Assembly: GCF_024710845.1 (NCBI RefSeq)
Contig: NZ_JANJTZ010000051.1
Span: 186,001-250,000 of the forward strand
DNA: 64,000 bases
Source of the DNA: Mesorhizobium sp.
Lineage (GTDB): Bacteria; Pseudomonadota; Alphaproteobacteria; Rhizobiales; Rhizobiaceae
Direction of reading: 5' to 3'
The notes beneath the pieces are model-generated. The model was given only the letters and a program-made list of their open reading frames with translations. It was not told where the DNA came from and ran no database searches. Below are positions 27,475-36,129 of the stretch, piece after piece. Both the position numbers and the translations under genes were made by a program. Numbering within the stretch: position 1 is the first letter of the stretch; every line of letters starts with the position of its first letter.

Positions 27475-27716
27475 GATCGGGCAACTTCACCTGGCAGGGC
27501 CAGACAATACCCTTTCGCGCAGGCGAAACGATCGCCGCGGCCTTGGCAGACGCTGGCATCGGCGATCTCGGACGCGATGGCGCCGGCGCCGGGTTGCGCT
27601 ATTTCTGCGGCATCGGTGCGTGCCAGAGCTGCCTCGTGCGCATCGACGGCCGGACGGTCGAGGCCTGCCTGACGCCGGCATGCGATGGTGCCGTCATCGT
27701 CGCGTTGGACGGCTGA
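27471..27716 (+). CDS. Small 2Fe-2S subunit of the flavin dehydrogenase (HcnA-like)
   Basis: 81 residues. A ferredoxin-like fold with YFCGIGACQSCLVRIDG and then VEACLTPACDG, giving the C-x4-C-x2-C plus distal cysteine pattern of a 2Fe-2S cluster. The start overlaps the FAD subunit stop, and the next subunit begins one base after its stop. It passes electrons between the FAD subunits. Confidence 0.9.
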   Translation: MRSGNFTWQGQTIPFRAGETIAAALADAGIGDLGRDGAGAGLRYFCGIGACQSCLVRIDGRTVEACLTPACDGAVIVALDG

Positions 27717-27717
27717 T

Positions 27718-29079
27718 ATGGGGACACAACAGCATCGTTGTGATGTCCTGGTCGTCGGCGGCGGCACTGCTGGCATTGCCGCGTCGACGGAACTGGCGGC
27801 GGCCGGGCTCAGGGTCGAGCTCTGCGAGCAGAGCGCGCGCCTTGGCGGCGCCATTCATCGCCAGCCCGCCGATGGAACCCCCGCAACCGGCCTGCCGAGT
27901 GCGTTGGGCGCCCAGTGGCATCGCCTGTCGCGATCGCTGACCCATGCCGACATCGTCCAGCGCACCCGGCACGTCTTCCTCGGCATCGATTCCGAAGGTC
28001 TGGCGTTGCTTGAAGACCGGGCGGCCGGAATCGTGACGACGGTCCGCGCCGCCGCAGTGGTACTGGCCGTCGGCGCTGTCGAACGGGTCGCGCCGAGAGC
28101 CGGCTGGCAACTGGCTGGCGTGACGACAGCTGGCGGCATGCAGGTGATGATGAAGGAGACTGGCCGCGCGCCGAGCGGCCGGATCCTGATAGCCGGCAAC
28201 GGCCCGCTGCTTATCGCGCTCGCAGCGCAACTCACCAAGCTCGGCAACCCGCCCGTTGCCGTGCTCGAGAGCGGCGATCCGCTGCGTCGACCGGGTTCTG
28301 GCCTCGGTCTCCTCGCTCAGCCTCGTATCGCATCAGAGGCACTCGACTATCTCGTCCGGCTGACGGCCGCCGGAGTGCCGTGGCGCCGCGCCGCTGCACT
28401 GACCGCCATCGAACGACGCGGCGCGGCCCTGCTCGCCACCATCGTCGATCGCAGCGGCAGGGAGACGCAGATCGACGTCGACCGGATCGCCCTGCATGAC
28501 GGCATTCGCTGCAATGCTTTCGGCTTGCCGGTGTCCGGCGACTCGACAAACGGTGGGCCGCTGATTGTCCGTGCCGGCGACTGCCGCGAGGCGCTGGGCG
28601 CAATCGCCGCGGAAGCCGACGGCAGGCGCGCCGCCCACTCGGTAATGGTGGCATTGCGCGGCGGCAAGACCGCGCGCGACGACATGAGCACCCGCGTGGC
28701 GGAGCAGCGCAAGGCGCAGGCGCTGCTGTCTGAGCTTTTCCGGCCCGTTAACTTGGCCAACGACCCCCGGCATCTCGCCGACGACACGATCCTTTGTCGC
28801 TGCGAAAACAAGACGGTCGGTGATCTGCGCGGATTGCTTGCGCAGGACGGCCTGTCGCCTCGCGAGATCAAACTCAACGGACGCTTCGGCATGGGCGCCT
28901 GCCAAGGCCGCTTCTGCGCCGATACGGTAATGGCCGTCACGGCGGCGTCGCGGTCCGCATCCGCGCCGGGAGATATCGCGCAACTGACCGGTAGCCGTTG
29001 GCCGCTGCGCCCGGTCTCGATCGCTTCGCTCGCGGCGACAGAAATCCCCGCCGCCGATGCCAATCGTCCGACGGAATGA
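27718..29079 (+). CDS. NAD(FAD)-type dehydrogenase subunit with C-terminal 2Fe-2S domain (HcnB/opine-oxidase A type)
   Basis: 453 residues. N-terminal dinucleotide motif VLVVGGGTAGIAASTELAAA, a second Rossmann region (RILIAGNGPLLIALAAQL, about 160-180), and a C-terminal BFD-like cluster domain with LCRCENKTVGDLRGL and GMGACQGRFC. This is the largest subunit of the three-component dehydrogenase and probably hands electrons to the respiratory chain. The order FAD, small Fe-S, large is compact and co-translated. Confidence 0.9.
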   Translation: MGTQQHRCDVLVVGGGTAGIAASTELAAAGLRVELCEQSARLGGAIHRQPADGTPATGLPSALGAQWHRLSRSLTHADIVQRTRHVFLGIDSEGLALLEDRAAGIVTTVRAAAVVLAVGAVERVAPRAGWQLAGVTTAGGMQVMMKETGRAPSGRILIAGNGPLLIALAAQLTKLGNPPVAVLESGDPLRRPGSGLGLLAQPRIASEALDYLVRLTAAGVPWRRAAALTAIERRGAALLATIVDRSGRETQIDVDRIALHDGIRCNAFGLPVSGDSTNGGPLIVRAGDCREALGAIAAEADGRRAAHSVMVALRGGKTARDDMSTRVAEQRKAQALLSELFRPVNLANDPRHLADDTILCRCENKTVGDLRGLLAQDGLSPREIKLNGRFGMGACQGRFCADTVMAVTAASRSASAPGDIAQLTGSRWPLRPVSIASLAATEIPAADANRPTE

Positions 29080-29087
29080 GGTTATCC

Positions 29088-30488
29088 ATGTCGCTTGCCA
29101 CTGCCGCCATCCATACCGGCTCGATCATCGAGATTGATGTCCGCAATCCGTTCGACTTTTCGCTGGTCGGACAGATCGCTGTGACCGGCGCTACCGAGCT
29201 GGCAAGCGCGGTGGCGCGGGCGAAGACGGCACAGCGGGCTTTTTGCACTTCGATGCCGCATGCGCGGCGGGCGCTGCTCGATGCGCTGGCCGGAAGAATC
29301 GCGGAACATGCCGAGGAGCTGGCTCTGATCATCGCGAAAGAGGTCGGAAAGACGATTGTCGAGGCTCGTAACGAGGTGCGCCGCGCGCAGAATACACTGA
29401 AGCTTTCGGGTGATGCCGCAACTTTCCTCGACGGCGAGGTGCTGCATTGCGGGATAGTGTCGGGCGACGTCGACCGCCGCGCCACCGTGACCTATGAGCC
29501 GGTTGGCGTCGTCGGCGCGATCACGCCGTTCAACTATCCGCTCAATCTGCTTTGCCACAAGCTCGGGCCCGCGATTGCCGCAGGCAACGCAGTCGTGGCA
29601 AAACCGTCGCCGAAAGCGCCGCTCGCGGCAGCGCGGCTGGCCGAGTTGGCCCTCGACGCCGGCTTTCCGGACGGCCTGTTCCAGATCGTTCACGGCGGTG
29701 CCGAGACTGCGATGGCGTTGGCGCGCGCGCCGATCGACCTGCTCAGCTTCACCGGCGGGCCGATTGCCGGCCTGGCGCTTAAGAATGCCAGCGGCCTCAT
29801 CCGCTGCCTGATGGAGCTGGGCGGTAACGACCCGCTTTTCGTCATGCCGGACGGCGACCTCGACGCTGCCGTCGCGACGACTATCGGTCATCGCTTCGAG
29901 ATCGCGGGCCAGAGCTGTGCGGCGGTGAAAAAGCTTTACCTGCATTGCGATATTGTCGACGCCTTCCTTGATCGGTTGCTGCCGGAGGTGGCTGCGGTGC
30001 GCAGCGGCGATCCGCTCTCGGCCGACACCTCGATGGGCCCGGTGATCGACCAGGCAGCCGCCGAAATGGTCGAACGCCGCGTCGCCGCGACGCTTGCGGG
30101 CGGCGCCCGCCTGCTCATCGGCGGAACGCGCAGCGGTACCCTGGTCGCGCCCACCGTTATCGACGGCGTGGCGCCGAACTCGCCTGTGATCTCCGAGGAG
30201 ACATTCGGTCCGATCATCGCGATCCGCCGCTTTTCGCATGCGGCAGGGGCGATCGCGGAAGTGAATGAAAGCGCATACGGGCTGCAGGCCGGCGTCTTTA
30301 CCAACGACCATGCGCTGATCCGCCAGTTCTCGCGCGACCTCGCGGTCGGCGGCGTGATGATCAATGAGGGGCCGGACTTCCGTGCCGAACACGTGCCGTT
30401 TGGCGGCATCAAGTCGAGCGGCCTTGGCCGCGAGGGGGTGCGGATCACGCTGCGCGAAATGTCGGAAACCAAAGTCGTGATCGATTGA
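29088..30488 (+). CDS. Aldehyde dehydrogenase
   Basis: 466 residues. The catalytic set is visible: N149 in ITPFNYP, E243 in MELGGNDP and C277 in AGQSCAAV. ATG 29088 has GAGG six bases upstream; an in-frame ATG at 29076 overlaps the preceding gene. In the operon it would oxidise a semialdehyde made by the dehydrogenase and DapA-like steps, for example 2-oxoglutarate semialdehyde or an aminoadipate-type semialdehyde. Overlap of four bases region with the next gene's leader shows tight linkage. Confidence 0.9.
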   Translation: MSLATAAIHTGSIIEIDVRNPFDFSLVGQIAVTGATELASAVARAKTAQRAFCTSMPHARRALLDALAGRIAEHAEELALIIAKEVGKTIVEARNEVRRAQNTLKLSGDAATFLDGEVLHCGIVSGDVDRRATVTYEPVGVVGAITPFNYPLNLLCHKLGPAIAAGNAVVAKPSPKAPLAAARLAELALDAGFPDGLFQIVHGGAETAMALARAPIDLLSFTGGPIAGLALKNASGLIRCLMELGGNDPLFVMPDGDLDAAVATTIGHRFEIAGQSCAAVKKLYLHCDIVDAFLDRLLPEVAAVRSGDPLSADTSMGPVIDQAAAEMVERRVAATLAGGARLLIGGTRSGTLVAPTVIDGVAPNSPVISEETFGPIIAIRRFSHAAGAIAEVNESAYGLQAGVFTNDHALIRQFSRDLAVGGVMINEGPDFRAEHVPFGGIKSSGLGREGVRITLREMSETKVVID

Positions 30489-30502
30489 AGGAGCGTAGGA
30501 CG

Positions 30503-31249
30503 ATGCGCATCGGAGTGATCGGCGCGGCCGGACGGGTCGGCACGAAGCTGGTGGAGGCCATCCTCGCCGGGCCGGGACTGGAACTGGCGGCGGCCATCGT
30601 GGCGCCCGGATCGCGCCATGTCGGCATGTCGGTTGGCGGCGGTAGCGTCGAATATCGGCCGGCCGACGCGGCCATGAACAGTCACTGCGACGTCATGATA
30701 GATTTCTCGACGCCGGCCGCTTCACTTGCCTTCCAGGTCGAATGCGGAAGCATGGCGATTCCGATCGTTATCGGCACGACGGGATTCACCGCGGCCCAAG
30801 AGACGCAACTGAGCGGCTGTGCCCGCCTCCGGCCATTGCTGACGAGCGCCAATTTCGCCTTGGGCTTCGAGGCCTTCCTGAATGCTGCCGCCGGCTTCGC
30901 GGCTAGCGTCCCGGGCGCCGAACCGACTGTGGCCGAGACCTATCACATCCGCAAGAAGGCCGACCCTTCCGGCACCTCGCTACGGCTTGCCACCGAATTG
31001 CGGGCGCGACGGAAACAGGTGTCCGGTCTCGACGCGGGCCTGACGCCGATCCTCGTTCGGCGCGAGGGCGATGTTGTCGGCGTGGCCGAAGTCCGCTTCG
31101 ACCTCGGATCGGCGGAGGCTAGCCTCGTCTACCGCGTCCACACGCTCGCCGCCTATGCCGAAGGCGCGCTCGCTGCCGCTCGGTGGCTGGTCGAGAAGGC
31201 TCCGGGACCGGGCCGCTACAGTCTCTCCGACGCGCTTGGTGCATCCTGA
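30503..31249 (+). CDS. DapB-like NAD(P)H-dependent reductase with altered active site
   Basis: 248 residues, the length of dihydrodipicolinate reductase. N-terminal RIGVIGAAGRVG nucleotide motif, GTTGF (91-95) and a PSGTS loop (155-159) are conserved. The catalytic HHxxK of DapB reads Y147-H148-I-R-K151, so the first catalytic histidine is tyrosine while the lysine remains. It sits in a catabolic operon, not with lysine biosynthesis. It may reduce or hydrolytically process a cyclic imine other than dihydrodipicolinate. Start ATG 30503 has AGGAG upstream. Confidence 0.8.
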   Translation: MRIGVIGAAGRVGTKLVEAILAGPGLELAAAIVAPGSRHVGMSVGGGSVEYRPADAAMNSHCDVMIDFSTPAASLAFQVECGSMAIPIVIGTTGFTAAQETQLSGCARLRPLLTSANFALGFEAFLNAAAGFAASVPGAEPTVAETYHIRKKADPSGTSLRLATELRARRKQVSGLDAGLTPILVRREGDVVGVAEVRFDLGSAEASLVYRVHTLAAYAEGALAAARWLVEKAPGPGRYSLSDALGAS

Positions 31250-31276
31250 CCAAAGCTTCAAGAAGGAAGGCATTTG

Positions 31277-32188
31277 ATGAACGCATTTGATCTGGATCGA
31301 TTTCGCGGGGTGTTCACCGCGCTGGTGACGCCATTCACGGACGGCGCAGTCGACCATGAAACCTTCGATGCCCTGGTGGAGCGCCAGTTGGCGGCCGGTG
31401 TCGCCGGCCTGGTGCCGGTCGGAACCACCGGCGAGGCTGCGACGCTGAGCGATGTGGAGACCGACGACCTGATCCGCCGCACCACCCGCAGCGCAGCTGG
31501 ACGGGCACTCGTCGTCGCCGGCGCCGGCTCCAACAGCACGGTGACCACAGTTGATAAGGCAAGGCGCGCCGAAGCGGCCGGGGCCGATGCCCTGCTCGTC
31601 GTAACGCCCTACTACAACAAGCCGACCCAGGCCGGTCTTCTGCGCCATTATGCGATGGTCGCCGAGGCGACTGCGCTGCCGATCATGCTCTACAGCGTGC
31701 CTGGCCGCTGTGGTGTCGAGATCGCGGCGGAGACCTGCGCCCTGCTGCGCGAGCGCCACGGCAACATCGTCGCGATCAAGGAGGCTGGGGGCTCGGTCGA
31801 GCGTGTCACGCGCATACGGCGCCTGTGCGGCAGCGATTTCGTCATCCATTCCGGCGACGACGCGCTGACGATCCCGTTCCTGTCGACTGGTGCGATTGGC
31901 GTGACCAGCGTCGTCTCCAATTTCGCGCCTGTCGAAATAGTCGCGATGGTGCGAGCCTGGCACGAAGGCGACTGGCATGGGGCGCTGGCCTTGCACGATC
32001 GGATCGCAGAACTGACCGAAGGCATGTTCCTTGAAGCCAATCCCGGACCGGTCAAGGCGGCACTTGCCCTCTCGGGATTAGCGGGCGCCGCCATGCGCGC
32101 GCCGATGGCTGAGATGGAGCCCGACAATCTGCAGCAACTGGTCGAAATCATCGATCGCTTCCGCCAGAACGGAAGTCTCTTCCAATAA
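31277..32188 (+). CDS. DapA-family lyase (dihydrodipicolinate synthase/HypD-like)
   Basis: 303 residues. Schiff-base lysine K168 in AIKEAGG, Y139 in LYSVPGRCG, GTTGE (49-53) and YYNKPTQ are all present, closer to true DapA than to many catabolic paralogues. Start at ATG 31277 with GGAAGG six bases upstream; the TTG one codon earlier is unlikely. Members of this family add pyruvate to aldehydes, or dehydrate/deaminate pyrroline carboxylates as in hydroxyproline catabolism. In this operon a degradative role with the ALDH is the better guess. Confidence 0.87.
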   Translation: MNAFDLDRFRGVFTALVTPFTDGAVDHETFDALVERQLAAGVAGLVPVGTTGEAATLSDVETDDLIRRTTRSAAGRALVVAGAGSNSTVTTVDKARRAEAAGADALLVVTPYYNKPTQAGLLRHYAMVAEATALPIMLYSVPGRCGVEIAAETCALLRERHGNIVAIKEAGGSVERVTRIRRLCGSDFVIHSGDDALTIPFLSTGAIGVTSVVSNFAPVEIVAMVRAWHEGDWHGALALHDRIAELTEGMFLEANPGPVKAALALSGLAGAAMRAPMAEMEPDNLQQLVEIIDRFRQNGSLFQ

Positions 32189-32428
32189 ATGCGCTAAGCT
32201 CAGGGCGAAGCCTGATATTGCGAGGCTGCGCGCTGGCATTGAAGATGCAGGCAATGAGAGCGCGGCAGCTCTGCATCCTGCGATGCGGGACACGCCGCCC
32301 ACCTGACAGAAGGGAACTGCAGATGTGCGTGACGGCTCTGCCTTGCAGCCTGATCCTCGGGGCCGGCCCGCCGCCGAGAGCTGAAGACCGCGCCCGCCGA
32401 TGAAACGACACCGCGCCGGAGAACGCTG

Positions 32429-33091
32429 ATGTACAAATGGAACTTCGACGTCCTGTGGCAGTATTGGGATCTGTTTCTCTACGGGCTCTGGCTGACCGTG
32501 GTCTACACCGCCGGGTCGATCGCCTTTGGCGTGGTCATCGGGCTGATCACCTGCGGAGCGCGACTCTCGGGCTGGAAGAGCCTCAGCGTCATCGCGCGCG
32601 TCTATCAGGAGATTTTCCGCTGCACGCCGCTGCTCGTGCAATTGCTGTGGTTCTACTACGCCTTTCCGCTGCTGGTCGGGGGTAGCATCGACAACCGGGT
32701 CGCGGCGATGCTGACTCTGTCACTCTATGTCGGCGCCTTCTACGCGGAAATCTTTCGCGGTGGCATTCTGTCGATCGATCGCGGCCAGCGCGAGGCGGCG
32801 GCGGCGATCGGCATGAGCCCGATGCAGGCGATGACGCGCATCGTCATGCCACAAGCCCTGAAGCGCATGCTGCCCTCCTTCATCAACCAGTCGGTGATCC
32901 AGTTCAAAAACACGTCGCTGGTGTCGGTCATATCGGTCGCCGACCTCGCCTATATGGCCGCCGTCGTGAATGGTCAGACCTACCGGCCGCTTGAATCCTA
33001 CACCGTGATGGCGCTGCTCTACATTGCCGTGCTGTTTCCGCTGACGCAGATCGCCGACTTGATCGAGCGCCGCCTCCGGGTGAGCGACTAG
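32429..33091 (+). CDS. Polar amino-acid ABC transporter permease (HisM/GlnP type)
   Basis: 220 residues, four to five membrane spans, with the docking loop EAAAAIGMSPMQAMTRIVMP. The QEIFRCTPLLVQLLWFYYAF block marks the His/Glu/Gln transporter permeases. About 240 gene-free bases precede it, so it may have its own start of transcription or be an insertion into the operon. The single permease would act as a homodimer with the ATPase two bases downstream; the binding protein at 24223 may serve it. Confidence 0.9.
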   Translation: MYKWNFDVLWQYWDLFLYGLWLTVVYTAGSIAFGVVIGLITCGARLSGWKSLSVIARVYQEIFRCTPLLVQLLWFYYAFPLLVGGSIDNRVAAMLTLSLYVGAFYAEIFRGGILSIDRGQREAAAAIGMSPMQAMTRIVMPQALKRMLPSFINQSVIQFKNTSLVSVISVADLAYMAAVVNGQTYRPLESYTVMALLYIAVLFPLTQIADLIERRLRVSD

Positions 33092-33093
33092 CC

Positions 33094-33900
33094 ATGCAGG
33101 ACAACACCATGATGATCGAACAAGAGCCCGAGGGAACCGCCATGCGAGCCGAGGCGCTGCTCGAGGCGCGCGGCATCCGCAAGTCTTTCGGCGCGTTGGA
33201 AGTGCTGAAGGGAATCGATCTGACGCTGGCGCGCGGAGAGGTGGTCGCGCTGATCGGCCCTTCGGGGTCCGGCAAGTCGACTCTGATCCGATGCCTCAAC
33301 ATGATGGAAATCCCGACCGCGGGTACAATCCACTTCCACGGCAAATCCATCGGGCGAAAATTCCGCGACGCTGACGACAGCACCGGCATCGGCACGCTGC
33401 GGCGCCATGTCGGCATGGTATTCCAGCACTTCAATCTGTTCCCGCACAAGACAGTGCTCGAGAACGTCACCGAAGGTCCGATCGTCGTCTGCGGCACGCC
33501 GCGCGCCGAAGCCGAGGCGCATGCTCTTGATCTGCTGTCGCAGGTCGGGCTGTCGCAAAAGCGCGATGCCTATCCCAACCATCTATCCGGCGGTCAGAAG
33601 CAGCGCGTCGCCATTGCGCGTGCGATGGCCATGCGCCCGGAGGTGCTGCTGCTCGACGAGGGGACCAGCGCGCTCGACCCGGAACTCGTCGGCGAAGTGC
33701 TCGCCGTCATCCGTCGCCTCGTCGACGACGGCATGACGATGGCGATCGTCACGCATGAGATGGCGTTTGCCGCCGACGTCGCCGATCGCGTGCTGTTCCT
33801 CGACGAAGGCGCGATCGTCGCACAAGGCGCACCGGACGAGATAATCCGCAGTCCGTCGAACGAACGGCTCAAGGCCTTCGTGTCGCGGTTCAATCACTAG
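33094..33900 (+). CDS. Polar amino-acid ABC transporter ATP-binding protein (GlnQ type)
   Basis: 268 residues from ATG 33094. Walker [11 protein letters not shown]-loop FQHFNLFPHKT, signature [15 protein letters not shown], Walker [17 protein letters not shown] and the switch VTHEMAFA are complete; Walker B has DEGTS rather than the usual DEPTS. An internal ATG at 33142 has GAGGGA at a good distance and would give 252 residues that begin just before the conserved domain; it is a credible alternative start. Paired with the permease before it. Confidence 0.92.
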   Translation: MQDNTMMIEQEPEGTAMRAEALLEARGIRKSFGALEVLKGIDLTLARGEVVALIGPSGSGKSTLIRCLNMMEIPTAGTIHFHGKSIGRKFRDADDSTGIGTLRRHVGMVFQHFNLFPHKTVLENVTEGPIVVCGTPRAEAEAHALDLLSQVGLSQKRDAYPNHLSGGQKQRVAIARAMAMRPEVLLLDEGTSALDPELVGEVLAVIRRLVDDGMTMAIVTHEMAFAADVADRVLFLDEGAIVAQGAPDEIIRSPSNERLKAFVSRFNH

Positions 33901-33912
33901 CGGACCGCAGCC

Positions 33913-35031
33913 ATGGCCACCCAATCCCTGCCCAAGATCGCCATCGTCGGCGCTGGCAGCGTCGGTCTCGCCTTGGGCGAAATGTTGCGGCAGAGTGGCG
34001 ATTGGTCGGTTCTTCTCGCCGACTGCACTGAAGAGGCGCTACAGCGTGCCGAGGGCCTGGGCTTTGCCGTCCAGCACGTCGATGCCAGCCGGATGGAGGA
34101 TGTGCGCCGCGTCGCCGCAGGCCAGGATGCGGTGGTAGCTGCCGTGCCCGATCCGCTGACGCCCAAGGTCGCAGCCGCCGCGATGCTAGCGGGCGCGCAC
34201 TACCTCGACTTTTCAAACGCCAGCGCCGAGACCGAGGCTCAGCGCGCCAATCTTGCCGCCGGGCGCATCTTCCTCAGTGGTTGCGGCGTCTCGCCGGGAC
34301 TGGTCGACGAGATCGCCGCCAGTCTCGCTGGGTCTTTCTCGAGCGCGGTCGACTTGACGATCCGCGTGGGCGCCATACCGCGCCGTCGGACCAACCGCCT
34401 CGGCTACGGCCTGATCTGGAATCTCGACGGGCTGCTGGCCGAATACACCGCGCCCTCCGAGGCGATCGTCGACGGCCAGCGCGTCATGCTGGAGCCGCTG
34501 TCGCAGAAAGAGGACTTCGTTCTCGACGGCGTCGCTTATGAATCGTTCTGCACCTCGGGCGGCGTGAGCACCTTGATTGAGCGGATCGGCCCGAATGTGC
34601 GCAATCTGGTCTTTCGCACGATCCGCTATCCCGGTCATCTCGACTACATGTTGTTCATGCTCGATGATCTGGGCCTGCGCCAGCGGCGCGACCTGCTGAT
34701 GACGCTGCTGCGCCATGGATTGCCGGAGATCAGCGACGATCAGGTGCTGGTCTTCGTCTCGGCGCGCGGCGTTCGCGACACAGCACTGGTCGAAAGCTCA
34801 GTCGTGTTGCGCATCGGATCCGCAGGCGGGCGCAGCACGCCCACTGCCCTGGCGCTGGGTAGCGCGGCGCATGCAGCCGGGTTGCTCGATGCGGCGCGCC
34901 ATGGTGCCGTTCGAGATCACCCGCCGAGCGCCAGCCGACACAACGATCTGGCCGAGCTACTCGACACCCGCTTCCTCATGCCGCTGGTCACCTGGACCCT
35001 GCACGATACCGCGCTCGAACTGCCCGGCTGA
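33913..35031 (+). CDS. Saccharopine dehydrogenase-like NAD(P)-binding protein
   Basis: 372 residues. N-terminal Rossmann motif IAIVGAGSVGLALGEML and the family pattern GAHYLDFSN and GCGVSPGLVDEIAASL (Lys9/saccharopine reductase C-terminal fold). Enzymes of this family form or split secondary amines between an amino acid and an oxo acid, such as saccharopine or carboxy-spermidine. In this operon it may act on the same N-substituted amino acid as the flavin dehydrogenase. Last gene of the plus-strand block; 36 bases separate it from the convergent C45 gene. Confidence 0.85.
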   Translation: MATQSLPKIAIVGAGSVGLALGEMLRQSGDWSVLLADCTEEALQRAEGLGFAVQHVDASRMEDVRRVAAGQDAVVAAVPDPLTPKVAAAAMLAGAHYLDFSNASAETEAQRANLAAGRIFLSGCGVSPGLVDEIAASLAGSFSSAVDLTIRVGAIPRRRTNRLGYGLIWNLDGLLAEYTAPSEAIVDGQRVMLEPLSQKEDFVLDGVAYESFCTSGGVSTLIERIGPNVRNLVFRTIRYPGHLDYMLFMLDDLGLRQRRDLLMTLLRHGLPEISDDQVLVFVSARGVRDTALVESSVVLRIGSAGGRSTPTALALGSAAHAAGLLDAARHGAVRDHPPSASRHNDLAELLDTRFLMPLVTWTLHDTALELPG

Positions 35032-35067
35032 CCGGTCAAAATCCTGGACCCAATCAATAGCTTCGTA

Positions 35068-36129
35068 TCATCGACTATCTGCGGGGAGCCTCTGACTGGA
35101 ACAGCAGCCGTTCATGGTGAACCGCGGTGCGTCGCTGGCTCGATCGTACACCCACCATTCGATTGATTGTGCCCCGACATGGAAGACCGCTGTAGCCAGG
35201 GTATTCTCGTTGTCGGGGTCGTTTTGTTCTGCTCGATAGATTGGCAGGGCCTGCGCACTGGAATCCCAAAGGATAGTCAGAGGATCGAACTTGCCTGCCA
35301 CTGCGGCGTCGATCATCTGGTCACCGCGTCGCTGCCTCGACAAAGACGAGTCTGTGATGACCTGGGGCTGATCGGACATGTCGTGATGTACAAGATGATT
35401 GGAATGGCATCGCGGTCGATCAATCGTGGCCACCGAACATTGCGAGTGGGTGAACTCGATACCGAGGATCCGGCTGTCGGCGCGCTGCGCCAGTGTCATG
35501 TGGAACCCGCTGGCGCGTGGCGCCGACTGCAGTAGGCGAACGGCGTCGTCCAGTGACGCGCAATCCAGGAGCGCGCGCCCAAGCACCATCCGGGGAACGC
35601 CGACACCCGCCGCACGCGAGCGTATGTTGTTGACCGTCTGCACCAAGCCCGTCTCGGTCACGGCAAAAGTGTGGCCGGGGATGGAGGCCGGGTAGACGAA
35701 CCCTGAGAACGCCCGTGCACCCGTGGGGCGGATCTGGGCGAGCGCGCAACGGCCACGAAAAGCTGGGAAGCCATCCTCATTGTGGGCTATGATGGGTACC
35801 TCTCCGGGCAGTTGCACCGTAGTGCAGCCATCCGGTGCCATGGCCCACACTTCTCCACGACAGTTCCAAAGAAACACGTCGTCCAGCGGAAGGTCGAGGC
35901 CATGCGCCAGTCCCTCGATCTCCGACCACTGGGGCGCGAAACGCTCCTCGACCAGCCGGCGCATGGCCGCGACACGCGGATCGCCGCGGAACGTCATGAC
36001 CGATGCCCAGGCGTGGCTGCCGAGCAGGTCTCGATGCGCGGCAACCCTTCCGAATTGGCCGAGACCAACACCTATCTCGTACGGGGTGCCACCGAGTTCG
36101 ATGTATTCTAGGCGCCCATCAATGGACAT
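35068..36129 (-). CDS. C45-family N-terminal-nucleophile acyltransferase/amidohydrolase
   Basis: 353 residues from ATG 36129 (11-base overlap with the ATPase gene). The family of acyl-CoA:6-aminopenicillanic acid acyltransferase matures by self-cleavage before a cysteine; here C102 in DGCTTV is the candidate nucleophile, followed by IIAHNEDG (113-120), whose NED is conserved. Bacterial relatives often hydrolyse N-acyl amino acids or amides. No signal peptide, so it acts in the cytoplasm on imported material. Last gene of the RpiR-headed operon. Confidence 0.85.
   Translation of the reverse strand: MSIDGRLEYIELGGTPYEIGVGLGQFGRVAAHRDLLGSHAWASVMTFRGDPRVAAMRRLVEERFAPQWSEIEGLAHGLDLPLDDVFLWNCRGEVWAMAPDGCTTVQLPGEVPIIAHNEDGFPAFRGRCALAQIRPTGARAFSGFVYPASIPGHTFAVTETGLVQTVNNIRSRAAGVGVPRMVLGRALLDCASLDDAVRLLQSAPRASGFHMTLAQRADSRILGIEFTHSQCSVATIDRPRCHSNHLVHHDMSDQPQVITDSSLSRQRRGDQMIDAAVAGKFDPLTILWDSSAQALPIYRAEQNDPDNENTLATAVFHVGAQSIEWWVYDRASDAPRFTMNGCCSSQRLPADSR

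Noticed and set aside
30503-32188. dapB and dapA as core lysine biosynthesis genes
   Set aside because: They are embedded in a LysR-controlled operon with dehydrogenase, ALDH and importer genes, and the DapB-like active site is altered.
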